DNA from: Aedes albopictus | Taxonomy: Eukaryota > Arthropoda > Insecta > Diptera > Culicidae | Direction of reading: 5' to 3' | Assembly (NCBI RefSeq): GCF_035046485.1 | Contig: NC_085137.1 | Location: 131,010,703 to 131,074,702 of the forward strand | Length of the DNA: 64,000 bases | Shown: positions 33,312 to 44,170 of the stretch, one piece after another | Position numbering within the stretch: position 1 is the first letter of the stretch | Layout: each line of letters opens with the position of its first letter | Notes under the pieces: model-generated | The model's input: only the letters and a program-made list of their open reading frames with translations | Database searches by the model: none | Told to the model about the DNA's origin: nothing | Translations under genes and position numbers: made by a program

Positions 33312-36300
33312 ATGGGAAAAATCAAACTCTACAGTTTCCCGTTGAGCCCACCTGGTCGTACGGTTCAGCTCACCGCAAAAGCCCTTGGCCTTGAGCTCGA
33401 ATTTCAGTGAGTATGTCACTCGTGTGTGTAGTCGAATTGCGGTTGGCAATATTTAGAATCTAGATCAGGGTCTGGATCATCGTTTAGATCTAAAATGGTA
33501 CATTAAAATATTTTTAAAAATATTTATTTCAACAAAAAACCTATTTTCTGTTTTCATTCAACGTACTGTAATCTGAATTGTTTTACTGGGAATTATAATT
33601 TTAGAAATGGTCTATTTATTCAATATCCTTTCAAAGGTAAAAAATGTGAAAATAAAAAAGAGAAAAACATAAAAATTAAAAAAGAAAAACTACACAGAAG
33701 AGAGATTTTTTTAACGATATGAGGCTAATTTCAATGCGTATGTCATATGTGCAATCGAAATGCTGTTTGATCAACGTAAGATCTAAATTGGTACATTTTA
33801 ATATATTTTCAAATTATTTTTTTAACATTGGAAAGTCCGTTTTTAGAAAAGGTTATTCAAGGTTTAAAATCGAAAAATTAAGGAAATAAAACTAAAAAAC
33901 ACTAACTAATGATGCTATTCCATTAATAGTTACTATTTAATGATTCTGGAAAAAAAATCTGCTTTAATTAATTTATTTACCATCCTTTCAAGAGTTAAAA
34001 ATTTGGAAATAAAAAAAAATGTGAAGGATTGGAAAATTAACCTTGAACGATAAATAACATTAAAGTGAAAACTATTTTCTATTAGCAGCTCTTGAAGCAG
34101 CAATAATTGAATTATTGAAGTACTTTTTTAGAAATGGTCTATTCTTTCTACATGATCCTTTAAAGGGTAAAAAATGAAAAAAAATAAAATAAAAATAAAG
34201 AAAAGTAGAAAATTGAACTTTTTTAATTTTTAAACAGCTTGCAGTTTTTTTGTAAAACAAGATTCTGATCCTACTGAATATTCAAAATATTATCGTATTT
34301 TGATCAGGAATTCTGAAGATTCCACTGTGGATTCTTTTTGGATAATTTTCCACGGATTCCTTGAGAAATTTTTTTGTGAATTTCCTTAGAAATTCCTTCT
34401 TCTAGATTAACCTTATTTACTTAAGATTTCTCACGGATGCCTTAAGATAATTTATCAGTGATTCGTTACAAAATATCTCCCAAGTTTCCTTTAGAAATTA
34501 TCCCAGAGATTTCTTCAGAACTTTCTGCAGAGAAACCTCTTCCATAAATTTCCAAAGAATTTCTTTAGAGAATCTTCTATGGATCCCTTCTAAAATTGCT
34601 CCATTGAAAGAGTCTGCTCTTGCTCTTGCTCTTGCTCTTGCTCTTGCTCTTGCTCTTGCTCTTGCTCTTGCTCTTGCTCTTGCTCTTGCTCTTGCTCTTG
34701 CTCTTGCTCTTGCTCTTGCTCTTGCTCTTGCTCTTGCTCTTGCTCTTGCTCTTGCTCTTGCTCATGCTCTTGCTCTTGCTCTTGCTCATGCTCTTGCTCT
34801 TGCTCTTGCTCTTGCTCTTGCTCTTGCTCTTGCTCTTGCTCTTGCTCTTGCTCTTGCTCTTGCTCTTGCTCTTGCTCTTGCTCTTGCTCTTGCTCTTGCT
34901 CTTGCTCTTGCTCTTGCTCTTGCTCTTGCTCTTGCTCTTGCTCTTGCTCTTGCTCTTGCTCTTGCTCTTGCTCTTGCTCTTGCTCTTGCTCTTGCTCTTG
35001 CTCTTGCTCTTGCTCTTGCTCTTGCTCTTGCTCTTGCTCTTGCTCTTGCTCTTGCTCTTGCTCTTGCTCTTGCTCTTGCTCTTGCTCTTGCTCTTGCTCT
35101 TGCTCTTGCTCTTGCTCTTGCTCTTGCTCTTGCTCTTGCTCTTGCTCTTGCTCTTGCTCTTGCTCTTGCTCTTGCTCTTGCTCTTGCTCTTGCTCTTGCT
35201 CTTGCTCTTGCTCTTGCTCTTGCTCTTGCTCTTGCTCTTGCTCATGCTCTTGCTCTTGCTCTTGCTCTTGCTCTTGCTCTTGCTCTTGTTCTTGCTCTTG
35301 CTCTTGCTCTTGCTCTTGCTCTGCTCTGCCCCAAGCAGGTATTCGTCCAGAGATTTTAGCAGAAAATCATACAGATATTCCTTCAGCAGTACTCCCGGGT
35401 ATTTTCTTTCGGAAATTCATCCGGGATTTTTTACAAAGATGCCTTTAGGAATTTCTCTCGAATACCTGCTTAGAAGCTACTCCAGAAATCCCTTTGTAAA
35501 TTCATCATAAGATTTTACTATTATACATACTTTACAGAAGTTTTAGTGTTTTTCTAGACATTCTTCCAAGATATCTTCAAAAAACGTCCATGACTTCCTC
35601 CGAGTATTACTTTCGAAAATCCATGAATTTTAATAAGGAATTCCTCCTAATATTTTTCCCTAAAATAATTCCACCAACAGTTTCTCAAGCAGTCTTACTC
35701 AAGAATTTTCTTCAGCAGCACCTTCTAAGATTTCTTCGAGAGTTTATATAGGGATTTTTAAGAATATCCCAAGGGATTTATATGGAAATGAGACGAAGGT
35801 ATATTGAAAAAAATATTAAGGAATCTTTTAGAAGTTTCTCCACGGATTCTTTCTGAAACTTCTTCAGGAATTCCTCTGGAAATATTTGCAGAGACTCCTT
35901 CAGTAGTTTATGGCCTTATCCGTTCATTTCAGCAAGTTCAATCAGAAATTCTTCCATTATTTTTTTTTCAGAAATTCATCTAGAACTTTTACCATTTTTT
36001 TTTCTTCAAAAACCTTCCAATGGCTCCTCTACGAATGCTTTAAAACAATTGTCAGGAGTGACTGAAGAAATTTGTAGAATGTTTCTTTTTAGTACTACTC
36101 TTGCAATTCATACAGAAATATCCCCACGTGATTTCACAGAATTACTTCGTGAAAATAAACAAAAAAAAATACCGGAGAAACTTTTCAAGGATTCCCTGAA
36201 GGAATTTTGAAAGAAATTCTTAGATATACCTGCGAGATTAAAAAATCTTAAAGAGATTCCTGAACAAAATTCTTTGAATCAATTTCTCAAGCAATCTTTG

Positions 36301-39300
36301 GAGAAGTTTCTGCAGGAATATCTGGAGAATACATGGAATTACTCTTTGAGATGGCTCTGGAGGAATTCGTCGAAGAATTTTATGAGAAAAAAATTGAAAT
36401 TGAATCCTTGGAGAATTACTGGAGTAACCTCTTGAGATAGCTCTGGAGAAATTCCTGGAAAAAATATGAAAACCTTTTGAAGGAATTTAAGGAAAACTTT
36501 CTGGAGCAGTTTCTGAAAAAATCCCTGATGAAATATCTAAAGGATACATTTGAGGAATTTCAGAAGTAAACCTCCGAAAAAAAATCTGGAGGAATTCTTG
36601 AAATAATTTCTGCATGAAGCCAAGCAGAAACTGTAGACAAAGTTATTGGAAAAGATCTTCAAAAAATCTCTATATAAATTTCTGAAGGGATTCTTGGAAA
36701 ATGCAAACCCTAGAACAACTGCTGGAGATACTTCTGGAGGAGTTTTTAGAAGAATTTCATGCCGAAAGTGGACTAAACTCTCTGAAACATCTTCCTAAAT
36801 GATCGCTAGAAGAATTTTCTGAGGAATAATAGCAAAAAATTGAAACAAATCTGGAAGAATTCTTCTTTTCTCACTAAAATATAAATCTTAAGAAATTGAT
36901 TTTTGCGAAAGAATGCCTGGAAATCTGGACAATGCTCTGCAGTAATTGCATGAGGATTTTTCTTTGAAATCTTCCTGAAGGAACGCCACGAAAGGAATCC
37001 GGAAGTGATTTCCGAAAGAATCCCTTACGGAATCTCTGAAGGATTTTTTCTATGAATTCCGGTGCAATCCCTGGAGGAATATTTGAGGAAATTTTGAGAA
37101 ACCCCCTGGAGGAACTTCTAGAAGAATCTCTTGAGATTTTCTTGAGGAGTTTCTGAAGTTATGTCCGAGAGAATCTCTGGAGAAATTCTAGAAAGGAACC
37201 TCATGAGGAGCTCAATATAAAATTTCAGATATCATTCCAGCAAAAATCTGAATTCTCGAAGGAATCGCTGTAGAAATTTCGAGAGAAAATTCCCTTGAGA
37301 AGTTACTGAAACTTCTGAAGGATACGTCGCAGGAACTCCTCTACTGTGTGCTTTAACACAAAGTTTCGGCAAGAATTGCTTTTTAAAGGAAAGGCTAGGC
37401 TAAAACTTGAGAAACACCGGGAAGAATGTTTTGCAGAATTTCTGGAGAAACATATAGAAGATTTCCTGGAAAAATTCTAAAAAATCCTGAAGGAAATTAT
37501 AAAGAATTTTCTGGAGGTATCTTTGGAGGAATCATGGCTGAAATCATAAAAAGGGCTCCTGCATTAATTCCAGAACCAGAACTGTTTGAGAAATTTCAGT
37601 AGGAACCTCTGTGCAACTCCTAGAGGTAGTTTGCGGTACTGGAATAATCGGAATGTTGGTCTTTCTCCCTGTTACAAAGGCAGAGTGCAATCTCTGAAAC
37701 ATTTTCTTGAATAATTGCTAGAGAAATTTTCGGAGGAATCTCTGCAAGAATTTGAAAAAAAATCTCGAAGATTCTTCAGACTCTAGTTTAATTTAAAAAC
37801 ACTTCACTAATACTTCACTTTTGCAAAAGAAAATAAAAAATGAATAACTCTTTTAAAGAAAACTAGAAAGCAGTCGAGCACTTGACACTGAAGAAGTCTG
37901 TAAGTCACAGACGAAATAGGCCTATCTGTCCGAAGATAAGCACAGTAGTAGAATTAAAAGGAATTTGCTCGTCCTTTCTAGTTTTCTTTAAAAGAGTTAT
38001 TCATTTTTTATTTTCTTTTGCAAAAGTGAAGTATTAGTGAAGTGTTTTTAAATTAAACTAGAGTCTGAAGTAACAAGTTCTACTAAAAGCTCTAAAGTAA
38101 TAGTAAAGTCTCGAAGATTTCCTGAAGGAATCACTAAAATATGTTTCTTAATAAATTGTTTTTTTTTTCGAAGGAATGTCTGGAATTCTCTGTAGTAATT
38201 CCATGAAGATTTTTTTTGAGAAATTCCTTGCAGAAACGCTAAGGCATAAATCCAGAAGTGATTTATGAAAGAATCCCTGAAGAAAAGTCTCAATGAATTC
38301 CAATTGTGTTAAAATCCCTGGAGGAATTTTAATCTTCGCCGACGTTTCTGTCCTCGAATCGGACCTTCTTTAGGGCTCGATAATAATCAACTGGCCAATT
38401 TATAAAATGATTTAGAAAAATCTTTATTTTTTTTAAATTTTCGGTACGTCGATCTGTAAGGGTTACAGCTCTTATGGTGGCGCATATGCCCACATATATG
38501 CCCGAATGAAAATACAGTAGAAAAACCGAACGTTGTATCGTAACAGTACTACATATTTAAAACCATATTTTTACAATAGACACCACTGTTAAAATGAAAA
38601 TACAAAAACCAATAAGCTGTAATGTAGACACCATACAGTGAATTGTAAATAAGATTTTTACAATATATTATACAGGTCTTTCAGTATCGTAACAATACAA
38701 AACAATATTTTTCTCCATAGAGTAAAGTGGGGCAAAAGTTCGAGTGGGGCAAGAGTTTCTTTTGAAGTTTTTGTGCTCAAATCAAATTATTTCTTTCGGG
38801 TGTCAAGGTTGTTCGAACCCATTTTGAAAAAGGGTCTTTCACTCCAAAAATTATGTAAATTGATCTTAATTTCGAAAAGCTATGACAAAATGTTGGTTTT
38901 TGATCAAAAAAATATAACATGCGATGGTCCTTCCAACGCATGGAATGGAATTGTAATGAACTCGACTTCGATATTTTATTTTGGGGCGTAAGTAGGTATA
39001 TTTTGAAGATGCTTTAGCAGGTATAACTTTTTACAAAAAAGATTTGGAAATCATATTTTACACATAGTGGGGCAAAAGTTCGAATTGTGGGGCAAAAGTT
39101 CGAGTCATGTGGCAACTTTAGGTAAAAACCTAAAATTCTGCAAAATGTACATAGTATCTCTAAGAGTGATGGAATTAGCGAGAAAGTTCGATCAAAGTTG
39201 AAAAAAGATGTTGTTTTGTCTGAATTCGGCGGAAAACTACTAATTTTTGATGTAGTAAATTTAACCCTGATATGAGTAAAATCCAGATCGAACTTTAAAG

Positions 39301-42300
39301 TGTATTCCAGTTCAAATATCAAATATCAAGTGGTTTCAGGTATTCCTATTACCAAAGTATCAAAATAGTGTGCTACGGTTAGCGAAATTCCACAAACACT
39401 AGATTCGAACTTTTGCCCCAGTGGTGGGGCAAGAGTTCGAATAAAACACACATATACAAAAAGTATTGTAACTCAAAATTGAAAAGACATTTGGCGTAAC
39501 TTTGTTCAGCAAAATTTTAGCTCATGGATAGTAGAATCACCACACGGTATTCATTTATTTTTATTCGCTTCGATTTTCTGAAATAAGTTGAATTTTCAAC
39601 TAGGGTCGAACTTTTGCCCCACCTTACTCTATATATATTTTTGCAAAACCATACATTTTGTTGTAAATGAATTGTTCTAAGTACTGATACGTGGGTTTTA
39701 ATATACCGTACATTGTATGGTACATGTATGGTTTCAAACAATAAAATGTGCCGTAAAGATATTGTTTATAATTGTAATTTCACTACTCGCTATACATTTA
39801 ATCAAATGGTTTTGGGATGGTTCTCTTTTGTAATGTTGTATTGTTTTACATTACATAAACCATATAATGTTATATTATCTTGTCATGTTCCTCCTGTTAA
39901 TGGCATCCCTTCATATATAGGATCGCCCTCGTCTAAGTCTGAGTAGTCTCTGATTGCATTAACAGTTGAAGCTTAGGCTCCCATGCCCCACCAGCCAGAT
40001 AACCGGGTTTTGCAAACTAAGCATTATTTGTGGCAACACTTTGAGCGGCTTGATGGAACTATGCCGAGCGCGCTAAGTCTTATTAGACCACTAATGTAGT
40101 TGCATGAAGTGGGTGACGAGGTACATAAGTATCATTACAGCGTGCTTAACCGTTATTGCAATATTGAGGCTCTAGTTTGACTAAAGTTTGAAGTTATGTA
40201 TTTCATGAGGAAACTGTCAAGTTCGATTCAAATATAAGTTCGGTTAAAAAGCGAACCCGCAGACGAACCTATATTAGAAGTCGTTTCAGTGTCCAGTCCA
40301 GTCCATATGTTAAAGATGGCTCTAGGTCAAAGACTAATTTCGTCAATCGCATTCGATTCGGTTGTAGCCGAAGGCATGTTCACATGAGGTAAGGGGAGAA
40401 AACTCCCCTAAATGTAAATACAGAAAGGATCATGTTGAACTCATCCACTGATTTACGGTAATTTGTTCTGCGTCTTTCCGGGTTGACCTACATTCGTATT
40501 GGTCTCATCGCACTCTACATACCTAGCCCGCCATATCTCTTGGATCTGCTCTCCTTAGAACACCTGGTTTACTACTTATTTAAACATTTTATTGACTTCA
40601 AATATATGTTTCAACTTATTCACTTTTTTCTCCTTCCTTTCCATTACATCAAAAAAGTCACGAACATCAACAAACCAAGGCACGGAAATATCTAAAACTG
40701 AATAAATAATAAGAAATGCACGGAAAAAATAATATTTCGGAAAGTGAATGGTTCAATCGTAAGAAAAACAGTATAATATATTGTTACATAAAGATCGGAT
40801 GTAAATGTATAGTAGCTACAATATGCACAGCTTTTAGCGAACCATTCTATTACAATACACTTTATTGTAGCTGGTACACTGTATGGTGCAAGAATGGTTA
40901 GTTTTTATCCGGGTGGTTATTGGATCGTGATGAAGTGGGTTTTAGCATTTAGCAAGATCATGCACTAGTTGTGATAGTGTTCAGCCAACCCCCAAGATCT
41001 CTAGCTAAATCCAGTGACCAAACTGTACTCCTGGTTCGATCAAACACAGTCATGTACACCCACTTGACCACGATCTAATCCAATAATTATATATGGTATG
41101 CGCCACCATACGAGCTGTAACTCTTTCAGACCTGACGCACCAAAAATCAAAAGTTTTTTTTTTATAAATTGACCAGTTGATTATTATCGAGCCCAGGAGA
41201 AGGTCCGATCTGAGGACCGAAACGTCGGTGAAGATAACAAACTATCAACGCTAAAACCAAAGACTTCTAAGACGAAACCGAAACAGCAAAAATGAAAATA
41301 ACTGAAATAATATTTAATGGAGCTTCTGAAGGATTCGTCAGAGGAAATCCTCTACTATCTGTTAAGAAATTTCTGCAGGAAGTAATTTTTTAAAGGAATG
41401 ACTGGGTGAAAACTGGAGATGCGCCGGGAAGAATATCTTGAAGAATTGCGGGAGAAATTTCTAGAATAATTCCTGGAAAAATCTAAAAAAATCCTGAAAG
41501 AAATTCTAAAGAAATTCCTGGAGGTATCTTTGGAAGAATTCTTGCTGAAACATGAAAAGGGTTCCTGCAATATTTCCAAAACTTTTTGAGAAATTTCAAA
41601 AGGATCCTCTATGCAACTCTTAGAGGTAGACCCTATTTTTGAATTTAGAGCTATCAGACAATAGCAGCATATAGTGTTCTAGAAATTCGGAATTTAGAAT
41701 CATATTTTGGAAAACATTTTTGAGTTTTGAGCCACGAAGAGTAGGTCTGTTGAAACTGCATGTAAACTTTTGTCATCCAATTCCGTTTTTCTTCTCCCTA
41801 GTTCCGTCTCTGTGTTGGCCAAGGAACATCTAACCGATGAGTTCATCAAGGTTTGCCTCATATCATAGTCATTTCCACTGTCTAATGTTCCATTTTTCGC
41901 ATTCCTCAGATGAACCCACTGCACACCATTCCGGTGATTGACGACAACGGTTTTGTCCTGTACGACAGCCATGCGATCGCCGTCTACCTAATTTCCAAGT
42001 ACTCCCCGGGAAACCCACTTTACCCCACTTCCGACTTGGAGCAACAGGCCCGAATCAACGCCATCCTGCACTTCGAGTCTGGAGTGATGTTTGCCCGGCT
42101 TCGGTACGTCGGCGATGCCATCCAGAAGGCTGCCCAGCCCGGACAAGTTCCCCAGGATCGGGTCGAGTACGCACTGCAAGCCGTCGACCAGCTGGAAGCT
42201 CTGCTGAGGGATGGTCCATATCTGGCCGGCGATCACGTGACGTTGGCTGATGTCAGTTGCGTTACTTCGTTCTCGTTTTTGGACGTTATGCTGCCGGTGG

Positions 42301-42440
42301 AACGGGCGAAGTATCCCAAGGTTTATGGTTGGTACGAGAGGATGAAGCGGATCCAGGGGTATGACGAGATCAACCAGACAGCGGTGGATCAGCTGAATGG
42401 GGTTATTCAGGGGATTTTCGAGGCGAACAAGGAGAAATAG
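33312..42440 (+). CDS. Epsilon-class glutathione S-transferase (GST-B), 224 aa, three exons
   Basis: Exons are 33312-33406, 41802-41850 and 41910-42440. The first junction is phase 2 (CA before GTGAGT; CCCTAG acceptor), the second phase 0 (GTTTGC donor, CCTCAG acceptor). The joined protein aligns with GST-C without gaps through residue 48, which validates the 8.4-kb first intron. Motifs are Ser12 in LSPPGR, HTIP at 53-56, DSHAI at 67-71, and TLAD in the C-terminal domain. The start has a CACCATGG context. GST-B lacks the second intron found in GST-A and GST-C but has an extra first intron. The Met at the start of exon 3 could mislead gene finders into a 176-residue truncated model that lacks the catalytic Ser. 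Its role is glutathione conjugation or dehydrochlorination of xenobiotics in the cytosol (family knowledge). Confidence 0.93.
33407..34259. other. GST-B intron 1, 5' part, AT-rich
   Basis: No gene is seen. Three stretches (about 33470-33660, 33780-33990 and 34090-34210) share a theme of a phrase like GATCTAAATTGGTACATTTTAA followed by AGGGTAAAAAATG, indicating an old imperfect tandem duplication of roughly 250-300 bp. Confidence 0.45.
34260..34600. repeat. Degenerate 12-bp repeat in GST-B intron 1
   Basis: GATTCCTT/GAAATTCCTT words continue the window-wide degenerate family up to the hexanucleotide array. Confidence 0.5.
34613..35332. repeat. Hexanucleotide microsatellite CTTGCT, about 120 copies
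   Basis: A 720-bp run of CTTGCT is interrupted by only a few variants (CATGCT near 34763, 34787 and 35243; GTTCTT near 35287). Frames read poly-Leu, Ala-Leu or Ser-Lys and are not genes. It lies in GST-B intron 1. Confidence 0.98.
35333..36130. repeat. Degenerate 12-bp repeat, plus polarity
   Basis: TTCCTTCAG, GGGATTTTT and AAATTCCTC words run in the TTCC-rich sense up to about 36.13 kb, where the polarity flips. Confidence 0.55.
36150..37762. repeat. Degenerate 12-bp repeat, inverted polarity
   Basis: The same repeat in the opposite sense (CTGGAGGAATTC, TGAAGGAATT). Together with the preceding tract it makes a loose kilobase-scale inverted arrangement inside the intron. A second patch, at 38120-38330, lies beyond the inserted element. 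Confidence 0.6.
37774..38108. mobile_element. Inverted-repeat element with 11-bp target duplication and 38-bp tail (Penelope-like?)
   Basis: The arms 37774-37871 and 37973-38070 are essentially perfect 98-bp inverted copies (CTTCAGACTCTAGTTTAA end). A 38-bp non-palindromic tail follows the right arm. The 11-mer TCTCGAAGATT flanks the whole at 37763-37773 and 38109-38119. The loop holds a hammerhead-like motif. Inverted terminal repeats, a short one-sided tail and a hammerhead motif together recall Penelope-like elements; no reverse transcriptase is present. Confidence 0.7.
37884..37931 (+). ncRNA. Hammerhead-ribozyme-like fold
   Basis: Order on the plus strand: GACA (stem I, 37884-37887), CTGAAGA core box (37888-37894), GTCTGT and ACAGAC pairing six bases around AAGTC (stem II, 37896-37912), GAAA (37913-37916), then a short palindromic stem III ending TATC with the candidate cleavage C at 37926, and TGTC (37927-37930) pairing with GACA. 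All hammerhead parts occur in order. One unpaired A (37895) lies between the core box and stem II, a departure from the consensus, so activity is uncertain. Confidence 0.45.
38333..41240. mobile_element. 2.9-kb composite element with 150-180-bp inverted ends
   Basis: The left end 38333-38515 and right end 41096-41240 are inverted copies (TCTTCGCCGACGTTTC; GCTCGATAATAATCAACTGG; GAGCTGTAAC). On the strand reading outward each end has GGTCC-loop-GGAC followed by GAAACGTC, a hammerhead-like 3' core. The interior encodes no transposase or reverse transcriptase and contains a separate MITE (38720-39629). It is probably a non-autonomous Penelope-like element with inverted terminal repeats; a DNA transposon remains possible. 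It sits in GST-B intron 1. Confidence 0.55.
38720..39629. mobile_element. 910-bp MITE with GTGGGGCAAAAGTTCGA ends
   Basis: The terminal inverted repeats GAGTAAAGTGGGGCAAAAGT and their complement are flanked by TA on both sides (38718-38719 and 39630-39631), as in Tc1/mariner insertions. The motif GTGGGGCAAAAGTTCGA is repeated internally near 39065-39110 and 39415. No transposase is present. Confidence 0.75.
41330..41620. repeat. Degenerate repeat at the 3' end of GST-B intron 1
   Basis: GGAATTCTTG, CTGGAGG and TGAAGGATTC words of the window-wide family. The passage 41331-41630 resembles 37310-37630 closely (both contain GCAACTC-TAGAGGTAG), which suggests a duplicated block. Confidence 0.5.
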
Positions 42441-42696
42441 GAACTCGATTCTTCGATGTGAACTTCTCGTATGCAAATTTATGGAAAGCTAGGAATTAGC
42501 CTTTCAATGATAAGTTTATTTCAGGATTTTATAAATTTCTACAAAAGGTTCAACTGAGAAGATAACTACGAAAAAAATATACGAAATTTTAATGAATTTA
42601 TGTGTTACCCAGAAGAGAAGCAGTTTCATATTCATATTTTGGATAATCTTTGAATGGCCCTGACAGGATTTCTTGTAATGAACAAAAATGATCAAA

Positions 42697-42770
42697 TGTC
42701 TCAGTAGCTTAATGGTCAAAGCACTCGTCTACCACAAGGGTTGGCCGTGGGTTCTATTCCCACATGAGGA
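42697..42770 (+). mobile_element. tRNA-like SINE head, family 4
   Basis: TAGCTTAATGGTC fits the A box and GGTTCTATTCCCACA the B box. Ten bases later comes a run of eight T. The acceptor stem pairs imperfectly. It could be a tRNA pseudogene or the promoter of a short SINE. It lies about 260 bp past the GST-B stop. Confidence 0.45.
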
Positions 42771-42910
42771 CATGATTTTTTTTCGACAATGTTACACACA
42801 ACACAGCGCTGTTATAGTGTAAATGTCTTTTGACATAACACTATTAGGCATGACATTTCTTTTTCCTCTTGGTGCTACGTTTCCACTGAGGCAAAGCCTG
42901 CTTCTGAGCA

Positions 42911-43327
42911 TGCCCAACTAGAGAATCATATCAAAATTATATCATATTGTGTTATGATGTTAAAATATTTTTGTATAGCTTATTATATTAAAAACTGGAT
43001 TCAGGATGATGTTAAAATAACTAAAATAGTAACAAAAAGTACGCTGGCCTAATCAAGATAATAACCTGTTTTTAAATAAATTTGAGCTTCAGGATTACTA
43101 GTTTCTACTACAATGTGATACAATTTGTAACATTATTTCATTATTTTTCAAATGTTGAAGAATCAAAACTAATTTTTATTACAATGAGTTATCACACATC
43201 ATTTATATTACATAATGCTATATTGAGTTATGGTATTTTAAAATATTGAAAATGATTTCATCACAATGAGTTATCAATATCATGGTTGTTATAATTATTT
43301 TATGTTTTTGTTACACTTTTCTGGTCG
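42911..43327. mobile_element. CCCGAC-ended MITE, copy 1, inside the SINE
   Basis: The left end is CCCAACTAGAG (mutated), the right end CTTTTCTGGTCGGG followed by TA. The interior is AT-rich with TTGTTAC and AACAAA words. It interrupts the 3' region of the split SINE. Confidence 0.55.
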
Positions 43328-43413
43328 GGTAGTGTACTTTCACAGCTATTAACTAAGAGTTGTCTTTGCAATTCGTGCCTTTTTTCATTCATCGTTTTTC
43401 AGACACGCGGATA

Positions 43414-44054
43414 CCCGACTAGACGGCAAAAACAAATTTATTACAGGTTGTGTTATTTTGTTACAATGATTATTGTAACAACGGTTGTTATAAAACATGT
43501 ACCGTCAGTAGTTGCAATAACAAAAAACTCTAACAAAACTCGTTCCAGTTTAAGTAAAAATATAACAAGTTGAGATATAATCATAACAAGATTATATCAA
43601 ATTTTGTTAGACTAAACTTGCGAAATCATAACAAAATTATAACAATTTCTGTTATATATTTCAGAACAAATTTGTTACAAGTTTTGTTATAAATCTCTTG
43701 GCTCGAGTGACCAAAATAACAAAAATTATCATTCTTTTTCGCGACTACACAAAAAATCCTATAAATTCAGAAATAATTTTGTTACAAAAACATATAACAA
43801 AATTTGCAATAAACGTGTTACGAAATTATGTTTGAGGCAATTGTATTATAATGCAAATGTTGTTATACATCTGTTTGAAATGAAACCAGTTTTGTTTTAA
43901 TGTTGTTACTAAAATTATAACACATGTTAATACAATTTTGTTATGGATATTCACATAGAAAAATCCTTATAACAGAATTATATCAACTATTGTTACTTCT
44001 AACAACAGTTGTCATAATTTTGCTATAATATATTGTTATGCGCTTCTGGTCGGG
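43414..44054. mobile_element. CCCGAC-ended MITE, copy 2, TA target duplication
   Basis: The ends CCCGACTAGAC and CTTCTGGTCGGG are inverted, with TA at 43412-43413 and 44055-44056. The body is filled with TGTTAC/GTAACA and TAACAAAAT words that can pair along the whole length. It interrupts the SINE between its head and middle. Confidence 0.75.
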
Positions 44055-44170
44055 TATCCTATGCTCAAGGAAGCCTAGGAAATTTCCATCCCGAAAGGTT
44101 CCTGGGCCGACTGGTAATTGAACCCGGACACTCTAAACAAGTCTAACTTACGCAATGTGTTAACGGTAAA

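Larger units (their letters stand above)
42855..44170 (-). mobile_element. SINE family 2 (Feilai-like), split twice by one MITE family
   Basis: Minus-strand pieces: 44055-44170 (head with GTCCGGGTTCAATTACC B box and GGCCCAGGAACC), 43328-43413 (GTGTCTG...ACTCTTAGTTAATAGCTGTG), and 42855-42910 (GCTCAGAAGCAGGCTTTGCC). Read together without the two intervening elements they give the same body as the copy at 13376-13535. Confidence 0.65.

Noticed and set aside
34577..35510. Poly-Leu, Ala-Leu and Ser-Lys frames of 222-296 aa
   Set aside because: Direct products of the CTTGCT hexanucleotide array in the GST-B intron. Three different readings of the same repeat cannot all be genes.
38720..39629. An autonomous transposon at the GTGGGGCAAAAGTTCGA element
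   Set aside because: The 910-bp interior has no frame with transposase motifs, so it is a MITE.
41988..42476. 162-aa minus-strand frame opposite GST-B exon 3
   Set aside because: It is the antisense shadow of a real GST exon, with no domain of its own.
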